A DNA stretch of 64,000 nt from Amycolatopsis nalaikhensis (GCF_030264295.1 NZ_CP127173.1:6145501-6209500), one strand, 5' to 3'; numbered from the stretch's first letter, positions 8,232-18,078 are shown. Notes: generated by a model not told the origin, from the letters alone. Translations and numbers: made by a program.

Positions 8232-9752
8232 GTGACCGACCGCATCAGCCACTGGATCGACGGCAAGCCGTTCACCGGAACCCCCGCGCGCAGCGGCGAC
8301 GTGTTCGACCCGGCCACCGGGCGGGTGCGGGCGCAGGTCGACTTCGCCGGGCAGGCCGAGGTGGACCAGGCCGTCGCGGCGGCGAAGGCGGCGCTGCCGG
8401 GCTGGCGCGGGACGTCGCTGGCCGGCCGGACGCGGGTGCTGTTCGCCTTCCGCGAGCTGCTGTCGGCGCGCAAGCACGAGCTGGCGAAGATCATCACGAG
8501 CGAGCACGGCAAGGTCGAGTCCGACGCGGCCGGGGAGATCGCCCGCGCGATCGAGAACGTCGAGTACGCGTGCGGCGCCGCTCAGCTGCTGAAGGGCGGG
8601 TTCAGCGAGAACGCCTCCACCGGCGTCGACGTCTACTCGATCGCGCAGCCGCTCGGCGTCGTCGGCGTGATCTCGCCCTTCAACTTCCCGGCCATGGTGC
8701 CGCTCTGGTTCGTGCCGAACGCGCTGGCCTGCGGGAACACCGTCGTGCTCAAGCCGAGCGAGAAGGACCCGTCGGCGGCGGTGTTCATCGCCGAGCTGTT
8801 CGCCGAGGCCGGGCTGCCGGCGGGCGCGCTCAACGTGCTGCACGGCGACAAGGCCGCGGTGGACGGGCTCCTCGAACACGCCGACGTCAAGGCGATCTCG
8901 TTCGTCGGGTCGACGCCGATCGCGCGCTACGTCTACGAGACCGGCACCCGGCACGGCAAGCGCGTCCAGGCGCTCGGCGGGGCGAAAAACCACATGGTCG
9001 TGCTGCCGGACGCCGACCTCGACCTGGCCGCCGACGCCGCGGTGTCGGCCGGGTTCGGCTCGGCGGGGGAGCGCTGCATGGCCGTGTCGGTCGTGGTCGC
9101 CGTCGACCCGGTCGGCGACGAACTGGTCGCGAAGATCACCGAGCGGATGGGACGGCTGCGCGTCGGCGACGGCCGCGACCCGGAGTCCGAGATGGGCCCG
9201 CTGGTCACCGCGGCCCACCACGCCCGCGTCGAGTCCTATGTGGACGCCGGGGTGGCGGCGGGCGCGTCGCTCGTGGTGGACGGCCGGGGCATCGAGGTGC
9301 CGGGCTCTTCGGACGGGTTCTGGCTCGGCCCGACGCTGTTCGACCACGTCCGCCCGGAGATGTCGATCTACACCGACGAGATCTTCGGCCCGGTGCTCTC
9401 GGTGGCGCGCGCGGGCTCGTACGACGACGCGCTGGCCCTGATCAACGCGAACCCGTACGGCAACGGCACGGCGATCTTCACCGGCGACGGCGCGGCCGCC
9501 CGGCGGTTCCAGAACGAGGTCGAGGTCGGCATGGTCGGGGTCAACGTCCCGATCCCGGTCCCGGTCGGCTACTACTCCTTCGGCGGCTGGAAGGACTCGC
9601 TGTTCGGCGACAGCCACGCCTACGGGCCGGAGGGCTTCCACTTCTTCACCAGGACGAAGGTCGTCACGTCGCGGTGGCCGGACCGCTCGCACGCGGGGGT
9701 CAACCTGGGCTTCCCCGCAACTCCTAGGCCGGGCGGCCGCGAGCCGTCGTGA
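8232..9752 (+). CDS. mmsA: CoA-acylating methylmalonate/malonate-semialdehyde dehydrogenase
   Basis: This 506-residue aldehyde dehydrogenase converts malonate or methylmalonate semialdehyde to acetyl- or propionyl-CoA with NAD and CoA. The family features are ISHWIDGKPF at the N-terminus, SPFNFPAMVPLWF, GGAKNHMVVLPDAD (in place of the usual catalytic ELGGK, diagnostic for MmsA), the nucleophile Cys in GERCMAVS, and IPVPVGYYSFGGWK. The start GTG 8232 has GAGGAG eight bases upstream. It is divergent from pucR. The role could be valine, inositol or beta-alanine catabolism; the PucR neighbour and the pyrimidine-type genes nearby favour beta-alanine. The C-terminal PRPGGREPS tail reads into a hairpin that overlaps the stop codon. 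Confidence 0.92.
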   Translation: MTDRISHWIDGKPFTGTPARSGDVFDPATGRVRAQVDFAGQAEVDQAVAAAKAALPGWRGTSLAGRTRVLFAFRELLSARKHELAKIITSEHGKVESDAAGEIARAIENVEYACGAAQLLKGGFSENASTGVDVYSIAQPLGVVGVISPFNFPAMVPLWFVPNALACGNTVVLKPSEKDPSAAVFIAELFAEAGLPAGALNVLHGDKAAVDGLLEHADVKAISFVGSTPIARYVYETGTRHGKRVQALGGAKNHMVVLPDADLDLAADAAVSAGFGSAGERCMAVSVVVAVDPVGDELVAKITERMGRLRVGDGRDPESEMGPLVTAAHHARVESYVDAGVAAGASLVVDGRGIEVPGSSDGFWLGPTLFDHVRPEMSIYTDEIFGPVLSVARAGSYDDALALINANPYGNGTAIFTGDGAAARRFQNEVEVGMVGVNVPIPVPVGYYSFGGWKDSLFGDSHAYGPEGFHFFTRTKVVTSRWPDRSHAGVNLGFPATPRPGGREPS

Positions 9753-9795
9753 AGGGTCCTTTCCTCTCGTCACATGGGAGGAAAGGGCCCTTCAC
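9749..9795. terminator. Inverted repeat overlapping the mmsA stop codon
   Basis: GTGAAGGGTCCTTTCCTC (9749-9766) pairs with 9778-9795, giving 18 base pairs with one G-T pair and an 11-base loop. The stop codon TGA is inside the left arm. It probably ends the mmsA transcript. The AAGGGCCCTTCAC core resembles a dispersed intergenic motif, and a related short pair (CTGAA...TTCAG) follows at about 9808-9824. Confidence 0.6.
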
Positions 9796-9875
9796 CGCAC
9801 CAGATGAGCTGAACGTCCCCTTCAGCGCGCACGGCCTTGCGTCCCCGGGTTGAGCACGACCGGCTCATGCTTCCG

Positions 9876-9881
9876 TAAACT
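9876..9881 (+). promoter_or_regulatory. Possible -10 box for the hrcA-dnaJ operon
   Basis: TAAACT at 9876-9881 matches the TANNNT consensus 35 bases before the hrcA start. No good -35 hexamer lies at the right distance (TTGAGC is 20 bases upstream). No CIRCE element (TTAGCACTC with its inverted partner) is present. Confidence 0.3.
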
Positions 9882-9916
9882 CGGGGTGAGCAGCGAGCGA
9901 GGTAGGTGAGGAACCG

Positions 9917-10942
9917 GTGGCCAACGCGGATGAGCGCCGCTTCGAAGTGCTGCGCGCGATCGTCGCCGACTACGTGTCCAACCAGGAGCCCGTCGGGTCC
10001 AAGGCGATCGTCGAACGGCACAACCTCGGCGTGTCCAGCGCCACCGTGCGCAACGACATGGCCACCCTCGAGGAAGAGGGCTACATCACCCAGCCGCACA
10101 CCAGCGCCGGGCGCGTCCCGACCGACAAGGGCTACCGCCTCTTCGTCGACCGGCTCTCCGAGATCAAGCCGCTGAGCGCGGCCGAGCGGCGCGCCATCAC
10201 CACGTTCCTCGACAGCGGCACCGACCTCGACGACGTCCTCCGCCGCTCGGTGCGGCTGCTCGCGCAGCTGACCCGGCAGGTCGCCGTCGTGCAGTACCCG
10301 ATGCTGACCAACGCCAAGGTGCGCCACCTCGAAGTGGTGCCGCTCACCCCGGCGCGGCTGATGCTCGTGCTGATCACCGACAACGGCCGCGTCGACCAGC
10401 GCACCGTCGACCTCGGCGACATCATCACCGAGGAGGACGTCTCGCGGCTGCGCACCGTCCTCAACACCGCCATGGCCGGGCGGCGGCTCAACGACGCCGC
10501 CGCGCACGTCGCGGAGCTGCCCGACAAGTCGCCCGGCGAGCTGCGGGACGCGCTCATCCGCGTCACCACCGTGCTGGTCGAGTCGCTGGCCGAGCACCCC
10601 GAAGAACGCCTGGTGCTCGGCGGCACCGCGAACCTCACCCGCAACGTCGCCGACTTCCCGGGTTCGCTGCGCCAGGTCCTCGAAGCGCTCGAGGAACAGG
10701 TCGTCGTGCTCAAGCTGCTGGCCGCCGCGCGCAACCCCGGTGCGATCACGGTGCGCATCGGTGAGGAAAATGAAGACGAGCAGATGCGCAGCACCTCGGT
10801 CGTCTCGATCGGCTACGGCCGCGACGACGTGGTGCTCGGCGGCATGGGGGTGGTCGGCCCGACCCGGATGGACTACCCCGGCACGATCGCCGCGGTGCGC
10901 GCGGTCGCCAACTACGTGGGGCAGATCCTGGCCGGCCGCTGA
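9917..10942 (+). CDS. hrcA: Heat-inducible transcription repressor HrcA
   Basis: This 341-residue repressor binds CIRCE operators of chaperone genes and needs GroEL for activity. The N-terminal winged helix (RFEVLRAIVADYV, SSATVRNDMATLEEEGYI, HTSAGRVPTDKGYR) and the C-terminal block with MDYPGTIAAVRAVANYV are diagnostic. The start is GTG 9917 with a GAGG-type ribosome binding site. It is followed 31 bases later by dnaJ, the standard actinobacterial hrcA-dnaJ2 pair. No CIRCE is seen at its own promoter. Confidence 0.97.
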   Translation: MANADERRFEVLRAIVADYVSNQEPVGSKAIVERHNLGVSSATVRNDMATLEEEGYITQPHTSAGRVPTDKGYRLFVDRLSEIKPLSAAERRAITTFLDSGTDLDDVLRRSVRLLAQLTRQVAVVQYPMLTNAKVRHLEVVPLTPARLMLVLITDNGRVDQRTVDLGDIITEEDVSRLRTVLNTAMAGRRLNDAAAHVAELPDKSPGELRDALIRVTTVLVESLAEHPEERLVLGGTANLTRNVADFPGSLRQVLEALEEQVVVLKLLAAARNPGAITVRIGEENEDEQMRSTSVVSIGYGRDDVVLGGMGVVGPTRMDYPGTIAAVRAVANYVGQILAGR

Positions 10943-10973
10943 GCCGGGCAGAGCAGAAGGAGAAGCGAAGACG

Positions 10974-12137
10974 GTGGCGAGGGACTACTACGGCATCCTC
11001 GGGGTGGCGAAGAACGCGAGCGATCAGGAGATCAAGCGCGCGTACCGGAAGCTGGCCAGGGAGCTGCACCCCGACGTCAACCCGTCGGACGACGCCCAGC
11101 ACAAGTTCGCCGAGGTCACCACGGCCTACGAGGTGCTGTCGGACCCGCAGAAGCGCAAGATCGTCGACCTCGGCGGCGACCCGATGGACAACGGCGCGCG
11201 CGGCGGGGGCGGCGACCCGTTCGCCGGCTTCGGCGGCCTCGGCGACATCATGGACGCCTTCTTCGGCGCGGCCGGGGGCGGCGGTGGCCGCGGGCGTGGC
11301 CCGCGCAGCCGCGTCCAGCCCGGCTCGGACGCCTTGATCCGGCTCGGTCTCACGCTCGAGGAGTGCGCCACCGGTGTCGACAAGGAGATCGCCGTCGACA
11401 CGGCGATCGTCTGCGACCTGTGCCGCGGCGCCGGCACCGCCGAGGGCACCACGGTCAAGACGTGCGACACCTGCGGTGGCGCCGGCGAGGTCCAGTCCGT
11501 CCAGCGGTCGTTCCTCGGCCAGGTCGTCACGTCGCGTCCGTGCCCGGTCTGCCGCGGCTTCGGCGAGGTCATCCCGGACCCCTGCCGCCAGTGCGGCGGC
11601 GACGGCCGGATCCGCGCCCGCCGGAACGTCACGGCGAAGATCCCGCCGGGCGTCGGCGACGGCATGCGCATCCGGCTCTCCGGCCAGGGCGAGGTCGGCC
11701 CGGGCGGCGGGCCGGCGGGTGACCTCTACGTCGAGATCGACGAGACCCCGCACGAGGTCTTCGTCCGGCAGGGCCACGACCTGCACTGCAACTTCCGCAT
11801 CCCGATGACGACGGCCGCGCTCGGCGCGACGGTGCCGATCGCGACGCTCGTCGACGGCGACTACGAGCTGGACATCGAACCCGGCACCCAGCCGAACGCC
11901 GAGCTCGTGCTGACGGGCAAGGGCATGCCGCGGCTGCGGTCCTCCGGCCGCGTCGACGGCCGCGGCGACCTGCACGTCCACATCGACGTCGTGGTGCCCA
12001 CGAAGCTGGACGAGGCGCAGCGCGACCTCCTGGTCGAGCTGGCCCAGCAGCGCGGCGAAGAGGTCCCGACGCTGGCGTCCAACGGCAGCAAGCACGGCGG
12101 CCTGTTCTCCAAGCTGCGCGCCAAGAACCACCGCTGA
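10974..12137 (+). CDS. dnaJ: Chaperone protein DnaJ (DnaJ2 type)
   Basis: This 387-residue co-chaperone stimulates DnaK ATPase and binds unfolded proteins. It has an N-terminal J domain with the HPD triad (ELHPDVNPSD), a Gly-rich linker (about 70-110), and four CxxCxGxG zinc motifs (CDLCRGAG, CDTCGGAG, CPVCRGFG, CRQCGGDG, about 140-215), followed by the C-terminal substrate domain. The start is GTG 10974 with AGAAGGAG upstream. It is co-transcribed with hrcA and rsmE. Confidence 0.97.
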   Translation: MARDYYGILGVAKNASDQEIKRAYRKLARELHPDVNPSDDAQHKFAEVTTAYEVLSDPQKRKIVDLGGDPMDNGARGGGGDPFAGFGGLGDIMDAFFGAAGGGGGRGRGPRSRVQPGSDALIRLGLTLEECATGVDKEIAVDTAIVCDLCRGAGTAEGTTVKTCDTCGGAGEVQSVQRSFLGQVVTSRPCPVCRGFGEVIPDPCRQCGGDGRIRARRNVTAKIPPGVGDGMRIRLSGQGEVGPGGGPAGDLYVEIDETPHEVFVRQGHDLHCNFRIPMTTAALGATVPIATLVDGDYELDIEPGTQPNAELVLTGKGMPRLRSSGRVDGRGDLHVHIDVVVPTKLDEAQRDLLVELAQQRGEEVPTLASNGSKHGGLFSKLRAKNHR

Positions 12138-12140
12138 CCC

Positions 12141-12893
12141 GTGCCCGACACGACCCTGCCGGTCTTCCTCGCGCCCGCGGTGCCCGCGAGCGGCCGCGTG
12201 GTCCTCGACGGCGAGGAAGCCCGGCACGCGGCCACGGTCCGCCGCCTCCGCGTCGGCGAGCGGCTGGTGCTTTCCGACGGCGCGGGCGCGATGGCCCGCT
12301 GCGTCGTCGAGGCGGTCCAAGCCGGTCGCGACGCGGCGTTGACGCTGGCCGTCGAGGAGCACTGGGAAGAGGAACCGCCCGCGCTGCGCGTGCTCCTCGC
12401 CCAGGCGTTGGCCAAGGGCGACCGCGGTGAGCTGGCGGTCGAGCTGGCCACCGAGGCGGGCGTCGACGCGATCGTGCCGTGGCGCGCCGCCCGCAGCGTC
12501 GCCAAGTGGGAAGACGGCCCGCGCGGCGAGAAGGCCCTGGCGAAGTGGCGCGCGACGGCCCGCGCGGCCGCCAAGCAGGCCCGCCGCGCGCACGTGCCCG
12601 AGGTCGGCGAGCCGGTCGGCACGCGGGAGCTGGCCGGGCTGGCCGCCACGATGTCGCTGGTCGTCGTGCTCGAGTCCGACGTCCCCGATCGGCTGACGGA
12701 CTTGAAGCTCCCCGACACGGGTGATCTGCTGCTGGTCGTCGGGCCTGAGGGCGGGATCACCGACGAAGAGCTGGAGACGTTGCGGGAGGCGGGTGCGCGG
12801 GCCGTGCGGCTCGGCACGACCGTCCTGCGCACGTCGACGGCGGCCGCGGTGGCGCTCGGCGCGCTGGGTGCGCTCACCAGCCGCTGGCACTGA
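12141..12893 (+). CDS. rsmE: 16S rRNA (uracil1498-N3)-methyltransferase
   Basis: This 250-residue SPOUT methyltransferase modifies U1498 of 16S rRNA using S-adenosylmethionine. An N-terminal PUA-like domain (EEARHAATVRRLRVGERLVLSDG) precedes the knotted domain, whose SAM-binding loops are LLVVGPEGGIT and VLRTSTAAAVALGAL. The GTG start lies three bases after the dnaJ stop, so the gene belongs to the hrcA operon, as in mycobacteria. Confidence 0.95.
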   Translation: MPDTTLPVFLAPAVPASGRVVLDGEEARHAATVRRLRVGERLVLSDGAGAMARCVVEAVQAGRDAALTLAVEEHWEEEPPALRVLLAQALAKGDRGELAVELATEAGVDAIVPWRAARSVAKWEDGPRGEKALAKWRATARAAAKQARRAHVPEVGEPVGTRELAGLAATMSLVVVLESDVPDRLTDLKLPDTGDLLLVVGPEGGITDEELETLREAGARAVRLGTTVLRTSTAAAVALGALGALTSRWH

Positions 12894-13040
12894 TCAGCAC
12901 TGAAAAATTTGCGCCCAGTTATGGCGCGATCACACTCCGACCGGTTACCCTCGTTTATTAACGCGCCAGTCATGGTTTCGGGCGCGCACTGGGAAGACAC
13001 AGACCCCGCCGGGCACCTCCCCCCCTCGGTCCGGCGGCCG

Positions 13041-13084
13041 CCGCGGCAGCGGTAGATCGACCCCCAGGGTCTACCGCGCCGCGG
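13041..13084 (+). terminator. Hairpin downstream of rsmE
   Basis: In the 358-base gap between rsmE and the HIT gene, CCGCGGC-A-GCGGTAGA (13041-13056) pairs with TCTACCGC-GCCGCGG (13070-13084). This gives 15 base pairs with one bulged A and a 13-base loop. It is a likely terminator for the hrcA-dnaJ-rsmE transcript, without a T-run. Confidence 0.55.
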
Positions 13085-13138
13085 CATCCCGACCCTCGCT
13101 TCGCTCGCTCGGATGCCGCTTCGCGTTCGTTGTGTCCT

Positions 13139-13183
13139 CTGGGGGTCAAACCCCCAGACCCCCAGCCGGGGGCACGCCCCCGG
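13139..13183. repeat. Two consecutive short hairpins in a GC-rich gap
   Basis: CTGGGGGT/ACCCCCAG (13139-13157, 3-base loop) and CCGGGGGC/GCCCCCGG (13166-13183, 2-base loop) follow one another in the rsmE-HIT gap. The rest of the gap holds an AT-richer stretch (12900-12965) and no reading frame that I can support. Confidence 0.5.
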
Positions 13184-13238
13184 GCCCCCCGCGACTTTGT
13201 CCCGGGCCCTGTTCAAAGGGCGGGTTGCTTTGCGCCGC

Positions 13239-13244
13239 TAGTGT
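13239..13244 (+). promoter_or_regulatory. Likely -10 box of a leaderless HIT transcript
   Basis: TAGTGT fits TANNNT and ends 7 bases before the ATG at 13252. There is no ribosome binding site in front of that ATG. The spacing predicts that transcription begins at or next to the start codon. Confidence 0.4.
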
Positions 13245-13251
13245 GCTCGCC

Positions 13252-13614
13252 ATGAGCGAAACCGACGCCGACACCCTCTTCGAACGGATCATCGCCGGGG
13301 AGATCCCCGCCGACGTCGTCTACCAGGACGACACCACCTTCGCCTTCCGGGACATCCGGCCGCAGGCGCGGGTGCACGTCCTCGTCGTGCCCAAGAAGCG
13401 GTACCGGAACGTCGCCGAGCTCGCCGCCGGTGATCCGCGGCTGCTCGCCGACGTCGTCGCCACCGCGCGGAAGGTCGCCGAGCTCGAAGGCATCGTCGAG
13501 AGCGGGTACCGGGTGGTCTTCAACACCGACTCCGACGCCGGGCAGACCGTCTTCCACGTCCACGCCCACGTCCTCGGCGGGGAGCCGCTCGGGTTGTTCG
13601 GGACCGCTGGGTAA
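13252..13614 (+). CDS. HIT-domain nucleotide-binding protein (HINT-like)
   Basis: This 120-residue protein belongs to the histidine-triad family, which hydrolyses AMP-lysine or related nucleotide phosphoramidates. It has LFERIIAGEIPADVVYQDD near the N-terminus and the triad HVHAHVLGG near the C-terminus. ATG 13252 gives a full-length HINT protein. No ribosome binding site is seen, and a TAGTGT box 7 bases upstream suggests a leaderless mRNA. It lies just before phoH, as in other actinomycetes. The cellular substrate is unknown. Confidence 0.93.
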   Translation: MSETDADTLFERIIAGEIPADVVYQDDTTFAFRDIRPQARVHVLVVPKKRYRNVAELAAGDPRLLADVVATARKVAELEGIVESGYRVVFNTDSDAGQTVFHVHAHVLGGEPLGLFGTAG

Positions 13615-13695
13615 ACCGGCCTGCGTCGAGCCGGGCGGTGCCAGTAGCATCGAAGGGTCCGTAGTCCCTCACCGAGAAAGCAGGGCCGAGGCCAC

Positions 13696-14759
<1,064 letters not shown>

Positions 14760-14763
<4 letters not shown>

Positions 14764-15320
14764 GCATCGAGATCGCCAACGAGTCCGGCGTCAACGTCGA
14801 CGAGACGTCGATCGTCTCGGCCGCCCGGTACGCCCTCGACAAGATGGAGGTCAGCCCGCTCGCCGAGCTGTCCATCCTGCTGGTCACCCTCGACGTCATG
14901 GAAGACCTCCACGAACGCTGGATGGACCTGCCCGGTCCCACCGACGTGATGGCCTTCCCGATGGACGAGCTCGACTCCTCCCGCCGCCCCGACGCGCCCG
15001 ACGCGTCGCCGGCGCTGCTCGGGGACATCGTGCTGTGCCCGGCGTTCGCCAAGGACCAGGCCAAGACCGCGGGCCACTCGCTCATGGACGAGCTGCACCT
15101 GCTCACCGTGCACGGCTGCCTGCACCTGCTCGGCTACGACCACGCCGAACCCGCCGAGGAGCGCGAGATGTTCGCGCTGCAGAAGCGGATCCTCGGCGAG
15201 TACCAGGACGCCGTCGCCGCGCTGGAGAAGCGCAACGCCCAGCGCAACACCGACGACCGCGTCCTCGGCATCGCCGGGCTCGACACCACCCCCGACCCAG
15301 CCGCCGGGGAAACGCCCTAG
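14760..15320 (+). CDS. ybeY: Endoribonuclease YbeY (rRNA maturation)
   Basis: This 186-residue metallo-endoribonuclease takes part in 16S rRNA 3' maturation and ribosome quality control. The zinc-binding signature is HGCLHLLGYDH, and PTDVMAFPMDE is the conserved upstream motif. The start is GTG 14760, overlapping the phoH stop as GTGA, which implies translational coupling. The C-terminal tail of about 35 residues beyond the catalytic core is longer than in E. coli and is common in actinomycetes. Confidence 0.95.
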
Positions 15321-15329
15321 GCGCCAGCC

Positions 15330-16676
15330 ATGGTCCAGCTCCTGTTCGCGATCGCGCTCGTGCTCCTCGCGGGCGTGTTCGCGGCGGCCGACGCCGCCAT
15401 CAGCACCGTGTCGCAAGCGAGGGCCGAAGGCCTCGCCCGGCTCGGGCTGCCCGGGGCCCGGCAGCTCGCCGCGGTCGTCGCCGAACGGCGGCGGCACATC
15501 AACCTGCTGCTCCTGCTGCGCCTCGGCTGCGAGCTCACCGCCACCGTGCTCGTCACGGTGTTCGTCGGCACCCGGCTGGCGCCGCTCGGCGTGGCCGTGC
15601 TCGTGGCCGCGGTCGTCATGGTCGTGGTCAGCTACGTCCTGATCGGCGTCGGCCCGCGCACCCTCGGCCGCCAGCACCCGTACCGCATCGGCCGCTACGT
15701 CGCCGGGCCCGTGCGCGTCCTCGGCTCGGTGCTGGGCCCGCTGTCGCGGCTGCTCATCCTCATTGGTAACGCCATCACGCCCGGTCAGGGCTTCCGCGAA
15801 GGCCCGTTCACCTCCGAGGTCGAGCTGCGCGAGCTGGTCGACCTCGCCCAGGAACGCGGCGTCGTCGAGGACTCCGAGCGCGAGATGATCCACTCGGTGT
15901 TCGAGCTCGGCGACACCGTCGCGCGCGAGGTCATGGTGCCGCGCACCGAGATCGTCTGGATCGAGCGCACCAAGACCGTCCGCCAGGCGCTCGCCCTCGC
16001 GCTGCGCACCGGCTTCACCCGGCTCCCGGTGGTCGACGAGTCCGTCGACGACATCGTCGGCGTCGTCAACATCAAGGACCTCATGGCCGGGTACATGGAC
16101 CCGGACGGCGCGAGCACCGTCGTCAGCACGCTGATGAACGAGGCGTCCTTCGTCCCCGACTCGAAGCGGCTCGACGAGCTGCTCAAGGAGATGCAGCGCT
16201 CGCACAACCACATGGCGATCGCGGTCGACGAGTACGGCGGCACCGCCGGCCTGCTCACCATCGAGGACGTCCTCGAGGAGATCGTCGGCGAGATCACCGA
16301 CGAGTCCGACGCCGACGAGCGGCCCGAGGTCGAGGAGCTCGACGGCGGCGCGGTCCGCGTGTCCTCCCGGATGAGCGTCGACGACCTCGGCGAGCTCTTC
16401 GGGATCGACCTCGAAGACCACGACGTGGAGACCGTGGGCGGGCTGCTCGCGGAACGACTGGGTAGGGTCCCGCTGCCGGGGGCCGAAGCCGAGGTCGCCG
16501 GCCTTCGGCTGTTCGCCGAAGGGGGCAAGGACCGCCGCGGCCGCATGCGGATCACGTCCGTGGTCGTGCACCCGGCCGACGCCGAGGCGATGACCGACCC
16601 GGCCGACCGCGGCGCCCGGCGCCGCACCCGCCTGCCCCACCCCGACGAACGCGACAGGAGCGTCGAACATGCCTGA
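15330..16676 (+). CDS. Hemolysin C/CorC-type membrane protein with CBS pair
   Basis: This 448-residue protein has an N-terminal DUF21 (CNNM) transmembrane domain (about 1-150), a tandem CBS domain (VMVPRTEIVWIE...TRLPVVDESVDDIVGVVNIKDLM, about 195-325) and a C-terminal CorC_HlyC domain (VSSRMSVDDLGELFGIDLED). Family members are linked to magnesium or cobalt efflux and to envelope integrity. It lies between ybeY and era in the conserved order. Its 3' end overlaps the next gene by eight bases. Confidence 0.92.
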   Translation: MVQLLFAIALVLLAGVFAAADAAISTVSQARAEGLARLGLPGARQLAAVVAERRRHINLLLLLRLGCELTATVLVTVFVGTRLAPLGVAVLVAAVVMVVVSYVLIGVGPRTLGRQHPYRIGRYVAGPVRVLGSVLGPLSRLLILIGNAITPGQGFREGPFTSEVELRELVDLAQERGVVEDSEREMIHSVFELGDTVAREVMVPRTEIVWIERTKTVRQALALALRTGFTRLPVVDESVDDIVGVVNIKDLMAGYMDPDGASTVVSTLMNEASFVPDSKRLDELLKEMQRSHNHMAIAVDEYGGTAGLLTIEDVLEEIVGEITDESDADERPEVEELDGGAVRVSSRMSVDDLGELFGIDLEDHDVETVGGLLAERLGRVPLPGAEAEVAGLRLFAEGGKDRRGRMRITSVVVHPADAEAMTDPADRGARRRTRLPHPDERDRSVEHA

Positions 16677-17007
16677 CCTCGAGGCCGAGGACCAGAAACT
16701 CGTCACGCTGGCCCGGTCCTCGCGCGCCCGCATCCAGGCGCCCGAGGGCGCCGCGGTCCGCGACACCGACGGCCGCACCTACGCCGCCGGCACGGTCGAC
16801 CAGCCGTCGTTCAAGCTCACCGCGCTGCAGGCCGCGGTCGCCGCCGCGCTCTCCAGCGGCGCCGAGGGCATCGAGGCCGCCGCCGTCGTCACCGGCGAAG
16901 GCCTGCTCAAGGAGGCGTCCGTGCACGCCGTCCGCGATATCGCGAAGACCGCGCCGATCATCCTCGCCGACCCGCGCGGCGAGATCCTGCAGGTGCTCAC
17001 CCGATGA
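16669..17007 (+). CDS. Cytidine deaminase-fold protein lacking the catalytic residues
   Basis: This 112-residue protein sits between the CorC-like gene and era, as its homologues do in mycobacteria. Its pattern fits the small cytidine deaminase fold, with TYAAGTVDQPSFKLTALQAAVAAALSSG taking the place of the CAE-containing segment. At the zinc site Cys-Ala-Glu is replaced by Thr-Ala-Leu, and the second Cys pair is replaced by SVHAVRD. It is therefore unlikely to bind zinc or deaminate. The start ATG 16669 overlaps the previous gene, and the stop overlaps the era start by four bases. A regulatory or nucleotide-binding role is possible but not shown. Confidence 0.75.
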   Translation: MPDLEAEDQKLVTLARSSRARIQAPEGAAVRDTDGRTYAAGTVDQPSFKLTALQAAVAAALSSGAEGIEAAAVVTGEGLLKEASVHAVRDIAKTAPIILADPRGEILQVLTR

Positions 17008-17900
17008 CCGAACACCGTTCCGGCTTCGCCTGCTTCGTCGGGCGCCCCAACGCGGGCAAGTCGACGCTGACCAACGCCCTCGTCGGCACGAAGGTCGCGA
17101 TCACCTCCAGCAAGCCGCAGACGACGCGGCACGCGATCCGCGGCATCGTGCACCGCGAGGACGCCCAGCTCGTCCTCATCGACACGCCCGGCCTGCACCG
17201 CCCGCGCACCCTGCTGGGCGAGCGGCTCAACGACATCGTGCACACGACGTGGTCCGAAGTGGACGTCGTCGGCTTCTGCGTGCCCGCCAACGAAAAGATC
17301 GGCCCCGGCGACAAGTTCATCGCCGCCGAGCTGCAGAAGATCGCCAAGCGGACGCCGGTCATCGGGATCGTCACCAAGACCGACCTCGTCCAGCCGCAGC
17401 AGGTCGCCGAGCAGTTGCTCGCCCTGGAGCGGGTGATGGACTTCGCCGAGCTGGTCCCGGTGTCCGCGGTGGACGGCTTCCAGGTCGGCACCCTGGCCGA
17501 CCTGCTGGTCGCGCGGCTGCCGGAAGGCCCGCAGCTCTATCCGGGCGGCGAGCTGACCGACGAGCCCGAGCAGACCCTGGTCGCCGAGCTGATCCGCGAG
17601 TCGGCGCTGGAAGGCGTCCGCGACGAGCTGCCGCACTCGATCGCCGTCACGGTCGAGGAGATGCTGCCGCGCGAAGGCCGCGACGACCTCATCGACGTGC
17701 ACGCGTTCCTGTACGTGGAGCGACCCAGCCAGAAGGGCATCATCCTCGGGCACAAGGGGGAGCGGCTGCGCGAGGTCGGGGCGACCGCCCGCAAGCACAT
17801 CGAGCGGCTGCTGGGGTCGAAGGTGTACCTCGATCTGCACGTCAAGGTGGCCAAGGACTGGCAGCGCGACCCGCGCCAGCTGCGTCGGCTCGGGTTCTGA
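17004..17900 (+). CDS. era: GTPase Era
   Basis: This 298-residue GTPase binds 16S rRNA and assists 30S assembly. The G domain has G1 GRPNAGKST, G3 DTPG and G4 TKTD (a variant of NKxD). The C-terminal KH domain contains KGIILGHKGERLREVGATARKHIE. The start ATG 17004 overlaps the preceding gene by four bases. With ybeY and phoH nearby, the operon is centred on rRNA maturation. Confidence 0.97.
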   Translation: MTEHRSGFACFVGRPNAGKSTLTNALVGTKVAITSSKPQTTRHAIRGIVHREDAQLVLIDTPGLHRPRTLLGERLNDIVHTTWSEVDVVGFCVPANEKIGPGDKFIAAELQKIAKRTPVIGIVTKTDLVQPQQVAEQLLALERVMDFAELVPVSAVDGFQVGTLADLLVARLPEGPQLYPGGELTDEPEQTLVAELIRESALEGVRDELPHSIAVTVEEMLPREGRDDLIDVHAFLYVERPSQKGIILGHKGERLREVGATARKHIERLLGSKVYLDLHVKVAKDWQRDPRQLRRLGF

Positions 17901-18078
17901 CCTGCTCGTTTGGCCCCGCGGGGAATTCCTGGTCTCGATTCGGTCGCGGCGGGAGGAATCACCGCACGCGCGGGCGCCCCGACCCCTACAGTCGCGGCTT
18001 CGACCACACCGCGGCCGGTCGGGGCGGCAGTGGACCCGGTGGTCGTCCGTGGAGCACGACGAAGGGGAACAACCGACC

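Noticed and set aside
9840..9916. CIRCE operator upstream of hrcA
   Set aside because: No TTAGCACTC or inverted partner is present; TTGAGCAC is not part of an inverted repeat.
12894..13251. Small RNA or gene in the rsmE-HIT gap
   Set aside because: Only hairpins and an AT-richer stretch are visible; no reading frame with a start signal and no known RNA fold.
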